Source of the DNA: Ollibium composti
GTDB lineage: Bacteria > Pseudomonadota > Alphaproteobacteria > Rhizobiales > Rhizobiaceae
Assembly (NCBI RefSeq): GCF_004801285.1
Contig: NZ_SSNY01000004.1
Span: forward strand, 248,001 to 312,000
Reading direction: 5' to 3'
Length of the DNA stretch: 64,000 nucleotides
Position 1 is the first letter of the stretch, and each line of letters begins with the position of its first letter. Shown here one piece after another: positions 53,365-61,708 of the stretch. The position numbers and the translations under genes were made by a program. The notes beneath the pieces were generated by a model that was given only the letters and a program-made list of their open reading frames with translations, ran no database searches and had not been told where the DNA came from.

Positions 53365-53564
53365 GCAGTCGTTCCCGTCGTGTTTTTATCGTTTGGTCAA
53401 AACGCCTAACACGTCGCCAGTTCCCTGCCAACGGCGCCGCTCCCGTTCCACTCTCGACAAATCGCGGCGCAATTGTCAATTTCCAAGGCGGTCACGATCG
53501 CCGTATTCGCCGCAACTTGGAAGCGACGATGCGCAACGGATACGACAGGCGCAGGGAGGCGTCC

Positions 53565-53774
53565 ATGGACAGCGCAGACGAACGGCTCATCGCGCTGGAA
53601 ATCCGCGCCGCCGAGCAGGAACACACGATCGAGGAACTGTCCGGCCAGATCGCCGAGCAGTGGAAGGTCATGGACAGGATGCAGCGCAAGCTGGATGCGC
53701 TGACGGAGCGTTTCCTGGCGCTGGAGGAGCAGGCGGCGCCGGACGTGCCGGTGACGAAGCCGCCGCACTGGTAG
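53565..53774 (+). CDS. slyX: SlyX family protein
   Basis: This 69-aa protein is almost entirely one coiled coil: ERLIALEIRAAEQEHTIEEL, then QWKVMDRMQRKLDALTERFL, with a Pro-containing tail ending KPPHW. SlyX is a small conserved protein of unknown role. ATG 53565 follows GGGAGG; an earlier in-frame ATG at 53529 would add 12 residues. A small membrane protein gene follows nine bases later. Confidence 0.9.
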   Translation: MDSADERLIALEIRAAEQEHTIEELSGQIAEQWKVMDRMQRKLDALTERFLALEEQAAPDVPVTKPPHW

Positions 53775-53783
53775 GAGGATCGC

Positions 53784-54197
53784 GTGCCGGATCGCGCCAC
53801 AAGCGGCGAGAGCGAGCAGCGCAGGCGCGCAGGCGACTATATCCTCGGCCGCATGAGCGAGAGCGAGCGCGAGCGGGCGGAACGCGACCTGGAGATCGAT
53901 GCGGCCTTCCGCGACGCGGTTATCGCCCTTGCCGAGGACATGCACGTCTTCGGCCGGACGGAAACGCCGGCCTCCCCTTCTCTCGAACGCTGGCAGGCGA
54001 TCGTCGCCCGCATCGCCGACCTGCCGCAGATGCGGCAGGCGGACCTGTCGGGGATTGACCTCGAAAAGCCAGTCATCGGCACAGTGAAACGCACTGTCGG
54101 CATGGGCCTGCAGGCGCTGCCGAACCGGCGCGCGATCGTCGTCGCGCTCGGCCTGATCGCGGCCTTCGCGCTGGGTTATCTGGCGGGCAGGTTATAG
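53784..54197 (+). CDS. Single-pass membrane protein with anti-sigma-factor-like N-terminus
   Basis: This 137-aa protein has a cytosolic N-terminal helix bundle (RRRAGDYILGRMSESERERA, ERDLEIDAAFRDAVIALAED). It resembles the RskA-type anti-sigma domain that lacks zinc, in its YILGRMSExER opening. A short linker is followed by one C-terminal membrane helix (AIVVALGLIAAFALGYLAG). No sigma-factor gene is adjacent, so the role is inferred only by fold. GTG 53784 is the start. It overlaps the convergent acetyltransferase gene by 22 bases. Confidence 0.7.
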   Translation: MPDRATSGESEQRRRAGDYILGRMSESERERAERDLEIDAAFRDAVIALAEDMHVFGRTETPASPSLERWQAIVARIADLPQMRQADLSGIDLEKPVIGTVKRTVGMGLQALPNRRAIVVALGLIAAFALGYLAGRL

Positions 54198-54655
54198 GGC
54201 AAGCGGCGGGACATCAGCATCATGGGCCCGTCGTCCTCTTCGAATCTCTCGACGGAGCGCCAGCCGAGCGACGCATAGAACCGCCGTGCCTCCCAGGTGT
54301 AGAGATGCAGGGTTTCGACGCCCTGCGCGCAGCCATGCGCCTCGACGGCCCTTACCAGCGCGGCGCCGATCCCGCGACCGCGGAAGGCCGGCCCCACAAC
54401 CAGCCCTGCCAGCCACGGCGTCACCTCGTGCGCGGCATCGAGTTCATCTCGAACGAGAAGTACCGTGCCGGCCAATTCTCCATCGACACGCGCGACAAGC
54501 GAGACTTCGAGACCGTCGTCATTGGTCAGAAGCCCATGCAACCCTGCAATATCCTCATCGAGCGTGCGACCGGAACCGTCGAAAAAGGCGGCCATGCGCA
54601 AGCGCGCCACCGGCTCGATGTCGTGCTCGGTCATCAATTCTATCGCGTCATCCAT
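54176..54655 (-). CDS. GNAT family N-acetyltransferase
   Basis: This 159-aa acetyltransferase contains VSLVARVDGELAGTVLLVRD and the acetyl-CoA loop LVVGPAFRGRGIGAALVRAV (about 93-112), ending LHLYTWEARRFYASLGWRSV. The acceptor is unknown. ATG 54655 gives the normal start. It lies within the interval between the nucleoside importer genes and its binding protein, on the same strand as both, behind the hairpin of the binding-protein gene. Confidence 0.92.
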   Translation of the reverse strand: MDDAIELMTEHDIEPVARLRMAAFFDGSGRTLDEDIAGLHGLLTNDDGLEVSLVARVDGELAGTVLLVRDELDAAHEVTPWLAGLVVGPAFRGRGIGAALVRAVEAHGCAQGVETLHLYTWEARRFYASLGWRSVERFEEDDGPMMLMSRRLPYNLPAR

Positions 54656-54664
54656 GGCCCCCTC

Positions 54665-54699
54665 CAAAACAGAACCGCCGGGACGATGCCCGGCGGTTC
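54665..54699 (-). terminator. Terminator hairpin after the BMP gene
   Basis: GAACCGCCGGG (54672-54682) pairs perfectly with CCCGGCGGTTC (54689-54699). On the minus strand it is followed by TGTTTTGG. It lies 22 bases after the binding-protein stop codon. Confidence 0.8.
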
Positions 54700-54720
54700 G
54701 CATTCAACGAGACTAACCGA

Positions 54721-55710
54721 TCAGTACGGGCACTTGCTGTCCGTTGTGAAGTCATGCACCTCGATCTTGCCGTCGATGATGTCCTGCTTGGCCTTGTCGG
54801 CGGCAGCCTTCATCTCGGCGGTGACGAGATCCTTGTTGTTGTCGTCCATCGCGTAGTCGACGCCGCCTTCCTTCAGGCCGAGATGCTGTGCGCCGGCGGT
54901 GAACTTGCCGTCCTTGGCGTCCATCAGGCCGTTATAGACGGCGACATCCACGCGCTTGACCATCGAGGTCAGCACATGGCCGGGCTGCAACCCGTTCTGG
55001 TTGGAATCGACGCCGATGCCGAGCTTGCCGGCATCTGCCGCCGCCTGCAGAACGCCGACGCCGGTGCCGCCGGCCGCCGCGTAGATCACGTCGGCGCCCT
55101 GGTCCATCTGCGTCTTGGCGATCTCGCCGCCCTTGGCCGGATCGTTCCAGGCCGCCGGCGTGTCGCCGGTCATGTTGTAGAGCACGTCGGTGGCGCCGGC
55201 CGCCTTGGCGCCGCCGACATAGCCACAGCCGAACTTGCGGATGAGGGGAACGTCCATGCCGCCGATGAAGCCGACCTTGTGGCTCTTGGAGGCCATCGCC
55301 GCCAGGACGCCGACGACGTAGGAGCCTTCATTCTCCTTGAAGGTCACCGAACGCACGTTCGGCGCATCGACGGCGTCGTCGATGATCTCGAACTTGGTGT
55401 CGGGATAGTCCGCCGCCACCTTCGTCAGCGAATCGACGAAGGAGAAGCCGGTCATGATGATCGGGTTGCGGCCGTCTTCGGCGAAGCGGCGCAGTGCCTG
55501 TTCGCGCTGCGAGGCGTTGGAAATCTCGAAATCGACATAGTCGATGCCGGTTTCCTTCTTGAACTTTTCGGCGCCGTTATAGGCGGCCTCGTTGAACGAC
55601 TTGTCGAACTTGCCGCCGAGATCATAGAGGAGCGCCGGCTTGATATCGTCGGCCAAGGCCGGAAAAGCCAGTGCGGTTGCGGCCAGAAGGCCGAGGACGA
55701 TACGTTTCAT
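54721..55710 (-). CDS. BMP family nucleoside-binding protein
   Basis: This 329-aa protein is the substrate-binding partner of the ABC importer. The signal peptide is MKRIVLGLLAATALAFPALA. The mature part shows PALLYDLGGKFDKSFNEAAYN, GVLAAMASKSHKVGFIGGMD and GADVIYAAAGGTGVGVLQAA, the hallmarks of BmpA/PnrA-type periplasmic nucleoside receptors. ATG 55710 was chosen over the one nine bases upstream. It is separated by 1.3 kb (slyX, membrane protein, acetyltransferase) from the ATPase gene it serves, and has its own promoter region with an inverted repeat. Confidence 0.94.
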   Translation of the reverse strand: MKRIVLGLLAATALAFPALADDIKPALLYDLGGKFDKSFNEAAYNGAEKFKKETGIDYVDFEISNASQREQALRRFAEDGRNPIIMTGFSFVDSLTKVAADYPDTKFEIIDDAVDAPNVRSVTFKENEGSYVVGVLAAMASKSHKVGFIGGMDVPLIRKFGCGYVGGAKAAGATDVLYNMTGDTPAAWNDPAKGGEIAKTQMDQGADVIYAAAGGTGVGVLQAAADAGKLGIGVDSNQNGLQPGHVLTSMVKRVDVAVYNGLMDAKDGKFTAGAQHLGLKEGGVDYAMDDNNKDLVTAEMKAAADKAKQDIIDGKIEVHDFTTDSKCPY

Positions 55711-55836
55711 GTGATCCACACCCTGTCGGTTTCATTGCTTGTGCGCCGTCCGCCACCGCCCCTCAGCGGCTGCCGGACAGCGTTCCGGCAGGAGTGTACG
55801 CCTCCCGCTTGCGCGCAATCTTGCACGCTCGCGAAC

Positions 55837-55855
55837 AAAATTCACCTGGAATTTT
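55837..55855. promoter_or_regulatory. Inverted repeat upstream of the BMP gene
   Basis: AAAATTC (55837-55843) and GAATTTT (55849-55855) form a perfect 7-bp inverted repeat around ACCTG, about 130 bases before the binding-protein start. The rest of the 221-base gap shows nothing else clear. A nucleoside-responsive regulator is a guess. Confidence 0.4.
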
Positions 55856-55931
55856 GACCTTTTGGAAAACCATGGCGGGGGAGGCGGACGCCATGGCAAA
55901 TCCGCCGCGACGGCGGCAAAGGCAGTCCGCG

Positions 55932-56609
55932 TCAGGCCGTGGCGGCGGCTGGTGCCGCCGTGGGGATGGCGCAGGCGACGCCGGTCCCCTTCAGGCCGCA
56001 ATAGCCGTTAGGGTTCTTGGCGAGATACTGCTGATGCTCTTCCTCGGCGAAATAGAAATTGCCGGCCGGCTCGATCTCGGTGGTGATCCTATCGCGGCCC
56101 GCCCCCTTCAGCGACGCCTGATAGGCATCGCGCGAGGCGACGGCCTGCTGGTATTGCGCCTCATCGAAGGTATAGATCGCCGAGCGGTAGGTGGTGCCGA
56201 CGTCGTTGCCCTGGCGCATGCCCTGCGTCGGATCGTGCGCTTCCCAGAAAATCTTGAGCAGCGTGGCGTAGGACACGATCTTCGGATCGAAGACGACAAG
56301 CACTGTTTCCGCATGGCCGGTGAGCCCGGTGCAGGTTTCCTGATAGGTCGGATTGGGCGTGAAGCCGCCGGAATAACCCGACGCCGTCACCCACACCCCT
56401 TCGACCTGCCAGAACAGGCGCTCCGCGCCCCAGAAGCAGCCGAGCGCGAACAGCGCCGTCTCCATGCCGTCCGGATAAGGTCCCTTGAGCGGATGCTTGA
56501 GCACATAGTGCTTTGCCGCCGTCGGGATCGGCTTGGCGCGACCGGGCAACGCCTCCTCCGGCTTCGGCAGGTTGAGTTTCTTGTTCAGCATATCGCTCAG
56601 GAAGAACAT
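55932..56609 (-). CDS. msrA: Peptide-methionine (S)-S-oxide reductase
   Basis: This 225-aa enzyme repairs methionine-S-sulfoxide. The catalytic Cys58 is in [13 protein letters not shown], the conserved GYSGG and YQ(E)[12 protein letters not shown] follow, and resolving cysteines are in [13 protein letters not shown]. An N-terminal extension of about 45 residues precedes the core, as in several proteobacterial forms. The ATG at 56609 is the conserved start. A 107-aa membrane protein gene lies just upstream on the same strand. Confidence 0.96.
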   Translation of the reverse strand: MFFLSDMLNKKLNLPKPEEALPGRAKPIPTAAKHYVLKHPLKGPYPDGMETALFALGCFWGAERLFWQVEGVWVTASGYSGGFTPNPTYQETCTGLTGHAETVLVVFDPKIVSYATLLKIFWEAHDPTQGMRQGNDVGTTYRSAIYTFDEAQYQQAVASRDAYQASLKGAGRDRITTEIEPAGNFYFAEEEHQQYLAKNPNGYCGLKGTGVACAIPTAAPAAATA

Positions 56610-56639
56610 GGGGTCTTTTCCTTTCCGGCCGGCGCAGCG

Positions 56640-56963
56640 TCAGCCGGCGGCGAAGCGCGTGGCCTTTCGTTGCGGCTTGTAGCCGATCATGTAGAGCAGC
56701 AGGGCAAGCACGGCGAACACCGCGAAGCCCGGCTGGCTGATGATCCAGTCGACCGCTGTATCCCAGACGAGCGGCTGCACCTTTTCCCGCACGAAGCTTT
56801 CGGCCGCGCCCAGCGTATCGGGCGAGACCGCGTTCCAGCTCGTCTTCAGCGGCGTCATCACCAGATGCGCCGCAGCGACCGTGCGGGTCGCGTCGAGCAC
56901 CGCCATGATGACGGAAACAGCGAGCGCGACCATGGCGGCCAGGCGAAAGAGGAAGCGGATCAT
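56640..56963 (-). CDS. Small membrane protein of unknown function
   Basis: This 107-aa protein has two hydrophobic segments (residues about 4-24, FLFRLAAMVALAVSVIMAVL, and about 77-96, WIISQPGFAVFAVLALLLYM) with a polar loop of ~50 residues between. A basic tail (KPQRKATRF) should be cytosolic. The shape suits an envelope protein. It precedes msrA by 30 bases and may share its transcript. I do not recognise the family. Confidence 0.8.
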   Translation of the reverse strand: MIRFLFRLAAMVALAVSVIMAVLDATRTVAAAHLVMTPLKTSWNAVSPDTLGAAESFVREKVQPLVWDTAVDWIISQPGFAVFAVLALLLYMIGYKPQRKATRFAAG

Positions 56964-57062
56964 CGTCTATTCCGGCGTCTTTCCGGCGATAGATAAGACG
57001 CACCGGACAAGGACGCAATCGTGACACGCGAAAGTGAGGCCGCGTCAAGGCTTTTGGCCTAT

Positions 57063-57086
57063 CGCCCGGCGCATCGGCGCCGGGCG
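57063..57086. terminator. Hairpin between the Ada-like gene and the membrane protein gene
   Basis: CGCCCGGCGC (57063-57072) pairs perfectly with GCGCCGGGCG (57077-57086) around ATCG. It is six bases after the stop of the Ada-like gene on the minus strand. No U-run follows, so it is a weak or Rho-assisted terminator. Confidence 0.5.
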
Positions 57087-57091
57087 AAGGG

Positions 57092-58009
57092 TCAGGCCGC
57101 GCCCAACTGGCCGGCTTCCCAGCCGAGGATGGCGCGCTTGCGGGTCAGGCCCCAATGATAGCCGGTCAGCGCGCCGGACTTGCCGATCGCCCTGTGGCAG
57201 GGCACGACGAAGGACAGCGGATTGGCGCCGACCGCCGCCCCGACCGCGCGGCTCGCGGTCGGCTGGCCGATCTGCCCGGCGATATCGGAATAGGTGCAGG
57301 CGCGGCCCATCGGCACGCGCAGCAGCGCTTCCCACACGCGGAGCTGGAAGTCGGTTCCGATCATGACGACCCTGAGCGGCCGGTCGGAACGCCATTGCGC
57401 CGGATCGAAGATGCGCGCCGCGTAAGGCGCGGTTGCGGCCATGTCCTCGACATAGATGGCGTTCGGCCAGCGGCCGGTCATGTCGGCCAGTGCCGCGCGC
57501 TCCTCGCCGGCATCGGTGAAGGCCAGGCCCGCAAGGCCGCGATCGGTCACCATGATCAGCGCGATGCCGAAGGGCGAGATGTGATAGCCGTAGCGGATGG
57601 TGAGCCCCGCGCCCCGGCTCTTGTAGTCGCCCGGCGACATCGCCTCATGGGTGACGAACAGGTCGTGCAGCCGGCCGGGACCGGACATGCCCAGTTCGAA
57701 CGAGGTCTCCAGGAGCGGCATGCCGGAATCGAGCAGCCGCCGCGCATGGTCGAGCGTGACGGCTTGCAGGAAGGCCTTGGGCGACAGGCCGGCCCAGCGG
57801 GTGAACAGCTTCTGCAGGCCGTTCGGCGTCTCGCCGACCGCTTCGGCCAGCACCTCCAGCGAAGGCTGGTCGCGATAGTCGAGGCTGATCTTCTCGATGG
57901 CGCGGCGCACCACCTCGTAATCGCCGCCTTCCGGCGTGATGTCCCGTTCGAGCACGGGTTGCGGCTTCATGGTCGGCATGGATGCAGTCATAGACATATG
58001 GGCGTTCAT
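57092..58009 (-). CDS. Ada-like methylated-DNA-cysteine methyltransferase with AraC-type helix-turn-helix
   Basis: This 305-aa protein repairs O6-alkylguanine. Residues 30-135 are an AraC helix-turn-helix (EVLAEAVGETPNGLQKLFTR, ETSFELGMSGPGRLHDLFV). Residues ~145-300 are the methyltransferase: FQLRVWEALLRVPMGRACTY and the acceptor Cys271 in VVPCHRAIGKSGALTGYHWG. The N-terminal zinc and methylphosphotriester domain of Ada is absent, so a sensing cysteine motif is missing and transcription activation may work differently. ATG 58009 follows AAGGAGA. Confidence 0.94.
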   Translation of the reverse strand: MNAHMSMTASMPTMKPQPVLERDITPEGGDYEVVRRAIEKISLDYRDQPSLEVLAEAVGETPNGLQKLFTRWAGLSPKAFLQAVTLDHARRLLDSGMPLLETSFELGMSGPGRLHDLFVTHEAMSPGDYKSRGAGLTIRYGYHISPFGIALIMVTDRGLAGLAFTDAGEERAALADMTGRWPNAIYVEDMAATAPYAARIFDPAQWRSDRPLRVVMIGTDFQLRVWEALLRVPMGRACTYSDIAGQIGQPTASRAVGAAVGANPLSFVVPCHRAIGKSGALTGYHWGLTRKRAILGWEAGQLGAA

Positions 58010-58122
58010 GGCAATGTCTCCTTGAGCGTCGAATATCGGTTTTCCGCCGGTCTTCCTCCACCCGAAACTTGCCTTTCGCGCCATGGCATCCAGATTGCCA
58101 GCCTGCGCGAAGGAGAAAACGA

Positions 58123-58947
58123 ATGGCCGCCGAAAAGGTCCGTCTCAGCAAGGAAAAGGAAACGCTGCTGATCACGCTCTACGGCAAGGCGCTTGAAAGC
58201 CGCCGGCCGGATTCGCTGCTGCGGGACCGTTTCGCCGACGAGGCGGTCGGCAGGATCGACTACGATTTTTCCCGGCTGGGCGTCGACCGCAACCTGGCTG
58301 CCGGCCTGGCGGCGCGGGCGCGCATCATGGACGACTGGGTGCGCGATTTCCTCGCACGGAACGCGGACGCCGTGGTGCTGCATCTCGGCTGCGGGCTGGA
58401 TACCCGCGTCCAGCGCATCGATCCGCCGGCGGGCGTGGACTGGTTCGACGTCGACTATCCCGAAGTGATCGACCTGCGGCGAAAACTCTACCCGGCGAAG
58501 CCGAACCGTCATCTCGTGCCGGCATCGGTCGTCGAGCTGGAATGGCTCGACAAAATCCCGAAGGATCGGCCCGCGATGGTCGTGGCGGAAGGGCTGACGC
58601 CGTACCTTCGGCCGGAAGCGGGTCGGCGGCTGTTCTCGGCGCTGGTCGAGCACCTGCCGCGCGGTGAAATCGTCTGCGAGGTCTACAACGGACTCGGCCT
58701 GAAATTCGTCAGGAACAGCCCCGCCTGCAAGGCCACAGGTGCCGAATTGCACTGGGCGATCGACGATCCGCGCGAACTGGAGCAGGCCGCGCCCGGCCTG
58801 CGGCTGATTGAGGACCGGTCCGCCTACGACGCGGAAGCGGCGGCACGCATGACGCTGCCGGCCAGGATCTTCATCTTCTTCTGGGGACTGATCCCGGCGC
58901 TGCGCCGGATCGGTCGCCTGCTGCGCTTCGGCTTCGGGCCGGCGTGA
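58123..58947 (+). CDS. Class I SAM methyltransferase, PPM1/TcmP O-methyltransferase family
   Basis: This 274-aa protein starts KETLLITLYGKALESRRPDS, typical of the leucine-carboxyl methyltransferase-like COG3315 group. Motifs are VVLHLGCGLDTRVQRID (SAM), WFDVDYPEVIDLRRKLYP and AMVVAEGLTPYLRPEAGRRL. The substrate is unknown; relatives methylate carboxyl or hydroxyl groups of small molecules. ATG 58123 follows AAGGAG. A C-terminal hydrophobic stretch is present (ARIFIFFWGLIPALRRI). Confidence 0.92.
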   Translation: MAAEKVRLSKEKETLLITLYGKALESRRPDSLLRDRFADEAVGRIDYDFSRLGVDRNLAAGLAARARIMDDWVRDFLARNADAVVLHLGCGLDTRVQRIDPPAGVDWFDVDYPEVIDLRRKLYPAKPNRHLVPASVVELEWLDKIPKDRPAMVVAEGLTPYLRPEAGRRLFSALVEHLPRGEIVCEVYNGLGLKFVRNSPACKATGAELHWAIDDPRELEQAAPGLRLIEDRSAYDAEAAARMTLPARIFIFFWGLIPALRRIGRLLRFGFGPA

Positions 58948-58950
58948 GGT

Positions 58951-59460
58951 TCAGCGTGCCTTGGCTCGCGCCAGCGCACGCGAAAAGGCGGCGGCGAAAC
59001 TCTCGCGGTCGTCCGGGTTGAGGAAGGTGCCGATAGCGACGTCCTGGCCCTGCGCCTCCACGGCCATGCGGGTGATGCCGATCTCGGTGTGCCGCGCGAC
59101 CGAGAACTTCGCCCAGAACGGATTGAAATGATGCGACTGGGCCTTGCCGGACGGCGCGACCTTCAGGATATCCAGCGCCGTGCGAGACACCGACACTTCC
59201 TCATGGGCGCGGGCGGCGCGGTAGTTGACGCGGAAGGCGAGGTAGAGGCCGAGCACGTCCAGCCCGAAGAAGCCGAACACAGGCCAGGCGCCGTGCGAGA
59301 GCATGAAGATGCCGGTCACCAGCCAACCGAACAGAAGCGCGCCCATCAGGATCATGAAGCCGGTACGGCCGAGAGACCGGTGCGGGGTCAGGGAGGCGTG
59401 GAAAAACGGCTCGTCGGCGGCGAAGCCGGCTGCCGCGGAGGCGGCGTTTGTATCGCTCAT
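58951..59460 (-). CDS. DUF2244 membrane protein
   Basis: This 169-aa protein has two membrane helices (about 34-54, TGFMILMGALLFGWLVTGIF, and 58-76, AWPVFGFFGLDVLGLYLAFR). A cytosolic beta-rich domain contains VSRTALDILKVAPSGKAQSH, HFNPFWAKF and IGTFLNPDDRESFAAAFSRA. DUF2244 is widespread in alphaproteobacteria and often lies next to nth, as here, where the two are divergent with only 23 bases between. The function is unknown. Confidence 0.93.
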   Translation of the reverse strand: MSDTNAASAAAGFAADEPFFHASLTPHRSLGRTGFMILMGALLFGWLVTGIFMLSHGAWPVFGFFGLDVLGLYLAFRVNYRAARAHEEVSVSRTALDILKVAPSGKAQSHHFNPFWAKFSVARHTEIGITRMAVEAQGQDVAIGTFLNPDDRESFAAAFSRALARAKAR

Positions 59461-59483
59461 GATCAGCCATTATAGGAGCTTGC

Positions 59484-60293
59484 ATGAGCACCCCCAAGCC
59501 AAAAGATCGCCGCACCCCCAAAGCCTCTCCGAAGGGCGGCCGGCGCGACGGCCCCAACGCTGTCGTGCGGCCGCGCCCCGCCAAATCGTTCTGCCTGTAC
59601 AGCCAGGCCGAGGTGCATGAGATATTCCGCCGCTTTTCGGTGCAGCGGCCAGAGCCGAAAGGCGAACTGGAATACGTCAACGCCTTCACGCTCCTGGTGG
59701 CGGTGGTGCTGTCGGCGCAGGCGACGGATGCCGGCGTCAACAAGGCGACGCGAGGGCTGTTCAAGGCAGCCGACACGCCGGAAAAGATGGCGGCGCTCGG
59801 CGAGGAAAAGATCGGCGCCTATATCCGCACCATCGGGCTATGGCGCGCCAAGGCGAAGAACGTCGCAACCCTTTCCGAAATGCTGGTACGCGACCATGGC
59901 CGCAAGGTGCCGGAGACCCGCGACGAACTGGTCAAGCTACCCGGCGTCGGCCGCAAGACCGCCAATGTCGTGCTCAACATCGCTTTCGGCCAGCACACCA
60001 TGGCGGTGGACACACACATTTTCCGCATCGGCAACCGCATCGGCCTGGCGCCCGGCAAGACGCCGGAGGAAGTTGAGAAACGGCTGATCGAGGTCATCCC
60101 GGACGAATACATGCGCCACGCCCATCACTGGCTGATCCTGCACGGGCGCTATGTCTGCAAGGCGCGCAAGCCCGACTGCCCGGCCTGCGTCATCGCCGAC
60201 ATCTGCAAATCGGCCGAGAAGACGACCAACATTCCGGCCCCCCTGGTCGAGATCGGGCCGCTCGGCCCGGCGCCGGGGGAAACCGTCGCCTAA
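59484..60293 (+). CDS. nth: Endonuclease III (DNA glycosylase/AP lyase)
   Basis: This 269-aa base-excision enzyme removes oxidised pyrimidines. The helix-hairpin-helix LPGVGRKTANVVLN carries catalytic K158, and VDTHIFRIGNR holds the catalytic D176. A 4Fe-4S cluster is ligated by C225, C232, C235 and C241 (spacing 6, 2, 5). The basic N-terminal 50 residues are longer than in the Escherichia coli enzyme, common in rhizobia. The TAA stop is the first codon-sized unit of a 106-base repeat element. Confidence 0.97.
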   Translation: MSTPKPKDRRTPKASPKGGRRDGPNAVVRPRPAKSFCLYSQAEVHEIFRRFSVQRPEPKGELEYVNAFTLLVAVVLSAQATDAGVNKATRGLFKAADTPEKMAALGEEKIGAYIRTIGLWRAKAKNVATLSEMLVRDHGRKVPETRDELVKLPGVGRKTANVVLNIAFGQHTMAVDTHIFRIGNRIGLAPGKTPEEVEKRLIEVIPDEYMRHAHHWLILHGRYVCKARKPDCPACVIADICKSAEKTTNIPAPLVEIGPLGPAPGETVA

Positions 60294-60396
60294 AGCATGT
60301 CTCCCGAAAGTGGGACCCGGTTCCGGGACAAAGACATGCGTAAAATCAAGAATCCGAAGCGTGCGGAGCGAATCCGAAAGATCGCGACACGCTTTA
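60291..60396. repeat. 106-bp inverted-end repeat element between nth and the DUF2214 gene
   Basis: The element starts TAAAGCATGTCTCCCGAAAG and ends CGCGACACGCTTTA; the ends TAAAGC(AT)GT and AC(AC)GCTTTA are inverse. Inside are GTGGGACCCGGTTCCGGGAC and GACATGCGTAAAATCAAG. Near-identical ~105-bp elements with these ends are widespread between genes in Mesorhizobium and relatives. It exactly fills the gap: its left TAA is the nth stop and its right TTA, read on the minus strand, is the stop of the DUF2214 gene. Confidence 0.9.
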
Positions 60397-60849
60397 GAAG
60401 CCGTAACCGCGTGCCATGGCCGCGGCAAAGACGGGAATGGCGAGGAAGACCGCGGCCTCGGCGCTGAGCGCGGAGCGCACCGAGGCCAGTTCCGCTTCGG
60501 GAGCCCGCCAGCCCGCATCGGCCCCCGCCTGCCGGCTCCATGCCAGGAAACGCATCGTCGGCTTGATGGATAAGAGCCCGACGATGAGGAAGGCCGCCAT
60601 CTTGGCCCAGAACACCCAGTTGTAGACGTAGAACTCCCAACCCTTAAGGCCCCAGGTGACCCTCGCCGCGCCAACGACGATCACCAGCATGGCGACCATG
60701 CCGTAATGGCGGTCGATCCGTGCCAGCCGCCGCACCGTCGAGGCGGTCATGTCGTTGCGGACGAGCACGAATTCGGCCGCGATGATGCCGGCCAGCGAGA
60801 AAACCAGCAGGTGGTGCAGGATGGCGAGGACGAGATCGGTGGTGTCCAT
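60394..60849 (-). CDS. DUF2214 membrane protein
   Basis: This 151-aa protein has four predicted membrane helices (LVLAILHHLLVFSLAGIIAA, HYGMVAMLVIVVGAARVTWG, YNWVFWAKMAAFLIVGLLSI, SAEAAVFLAIPVFAAAMARG). The first helix has a conserved His pair (LHHLL) that could bind haem or metal. DUF2214 function is unknown. The ATG at 60849 is used. Its stop is supplied by a repeat element. Confidence 0.88.
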   Translation of the reverse strand: MDTTDLVLAILHHLLVFSLAGIIAAEFVLVRNDMTASTVRRLARIDRHYGMVAMLVIVVGAARVTWGLKGWEFYVYNWVFWAKMAAFLIVGLLSIKPTMRFLAWSRQAGADAGWRAPEAELASVRSALSAEAAVFLAIPVFAAAMARGYGF

Positions 60850-61037
60850 CTGTTTCTTCCTTTGATCGGCGGCGCAGCCTATCACCGCCCCGGTGATGAT
60901 CGCAGCCGCCCGGTCGACGCCGCTGACGTCTCCTGACAATCGGCGAAGTGACGATGTTGCCTCTCCGCAAGGGACATGCTGAACCTTGCCGTCGCCCTGC
61001 CAGGCCGGCATGTGGAGACGACCGAAAAGGAGACTGC

Positions 61038-61580
61038 ATGGGGACGATCCATAAGAGCGCGCCGGTGCTGGAAACCGAGCGGACGCTGTTGCGTCCGCAC
61101 CGGCTGGAGGATTTCGACGCCTATTGCGCCATGGGCGCCGATCCGGCCGTCTTCCGCTTCATCGGCGGCAGGGCGCGCACCCGCGAAGAGACGTGGCAGC
61201 GGCTGCTGCGCCATCCCGGCATGTGGTCGCTGATCGGCTTCGGCTTCTGGGCCATCGAAGACAGAGCAAGCGGCCGTTTCATCGGCGAGGCCGGCTTCCA
61301 CGACCTCAAGCGCGCTATAGAGCCCTCAATCGAGGGCTTGCCCGAAGCCGGCTGGTCGCTCACCTCAGACATGCACGGCAAGGGGCTGGGCGGCGAGATC
61401 GTGCGGCGGATGCTGGAATGGGCGGACGGAGACTTGCGAGCGCCCCGCACCGTCTGCATCATCGATCCCGAAAACGCCGCGTCGCTCGGCGTCGCCCGCA
61501 AATGCGGCTATCGTGAATACGCCCGCACGACCTACCACGATGAGCCGACCATCCTGCTGGAGCGGGCAAACGACGCCTGA
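61038..61580 (+). CDS. GNAT family N-acetyltransferase (RimJ/RimL-like)
   Basis: This 180-aa protein starts with LETERTLLRPHRLEDFDAYC, the signature of RimJ/RimL-type acetyltransferases. The acetyl-CoA region is in SLTSDMHGKGLGGEIVRRML, followed by IDPENAASLGVARKCGYREY. Members acetylate ribosomal protein N-termini or small amines; the target here is unknown. ATG 61038 follows AAAAGGAGA. It is next to the TTT transporter operon but not obviously part of it. Confidence 0.93.
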   Translation: MGTIHKSAPVLETERTLLRPHRLEDFDAYCAMGADPAVFRFIGGRARTREETWQRLLRHPGMWSLIGFGFWAIEDRASGRFIGEAGFHDLKRAIEPSIEGLPEAGWSLTSDMHGKGLGGEIVRRMLEWADGDLRAPRTVCIIDPENAASLGVARKCGYREYARTTYHDEPTILLERANDA

Positions 61581-61708
61581 GCGATCCTTACGCGGTGTTT
61601 TCGTTGACAGCGCGGTTTCGATCTGCTCGATTTTTGCCGAAGCGCGTCCGCTGTCGGGTAGCGTTGAGAAAGGTGCCGAAGAAGGCACCGCAATCGGGAG
61701 GAGACACC

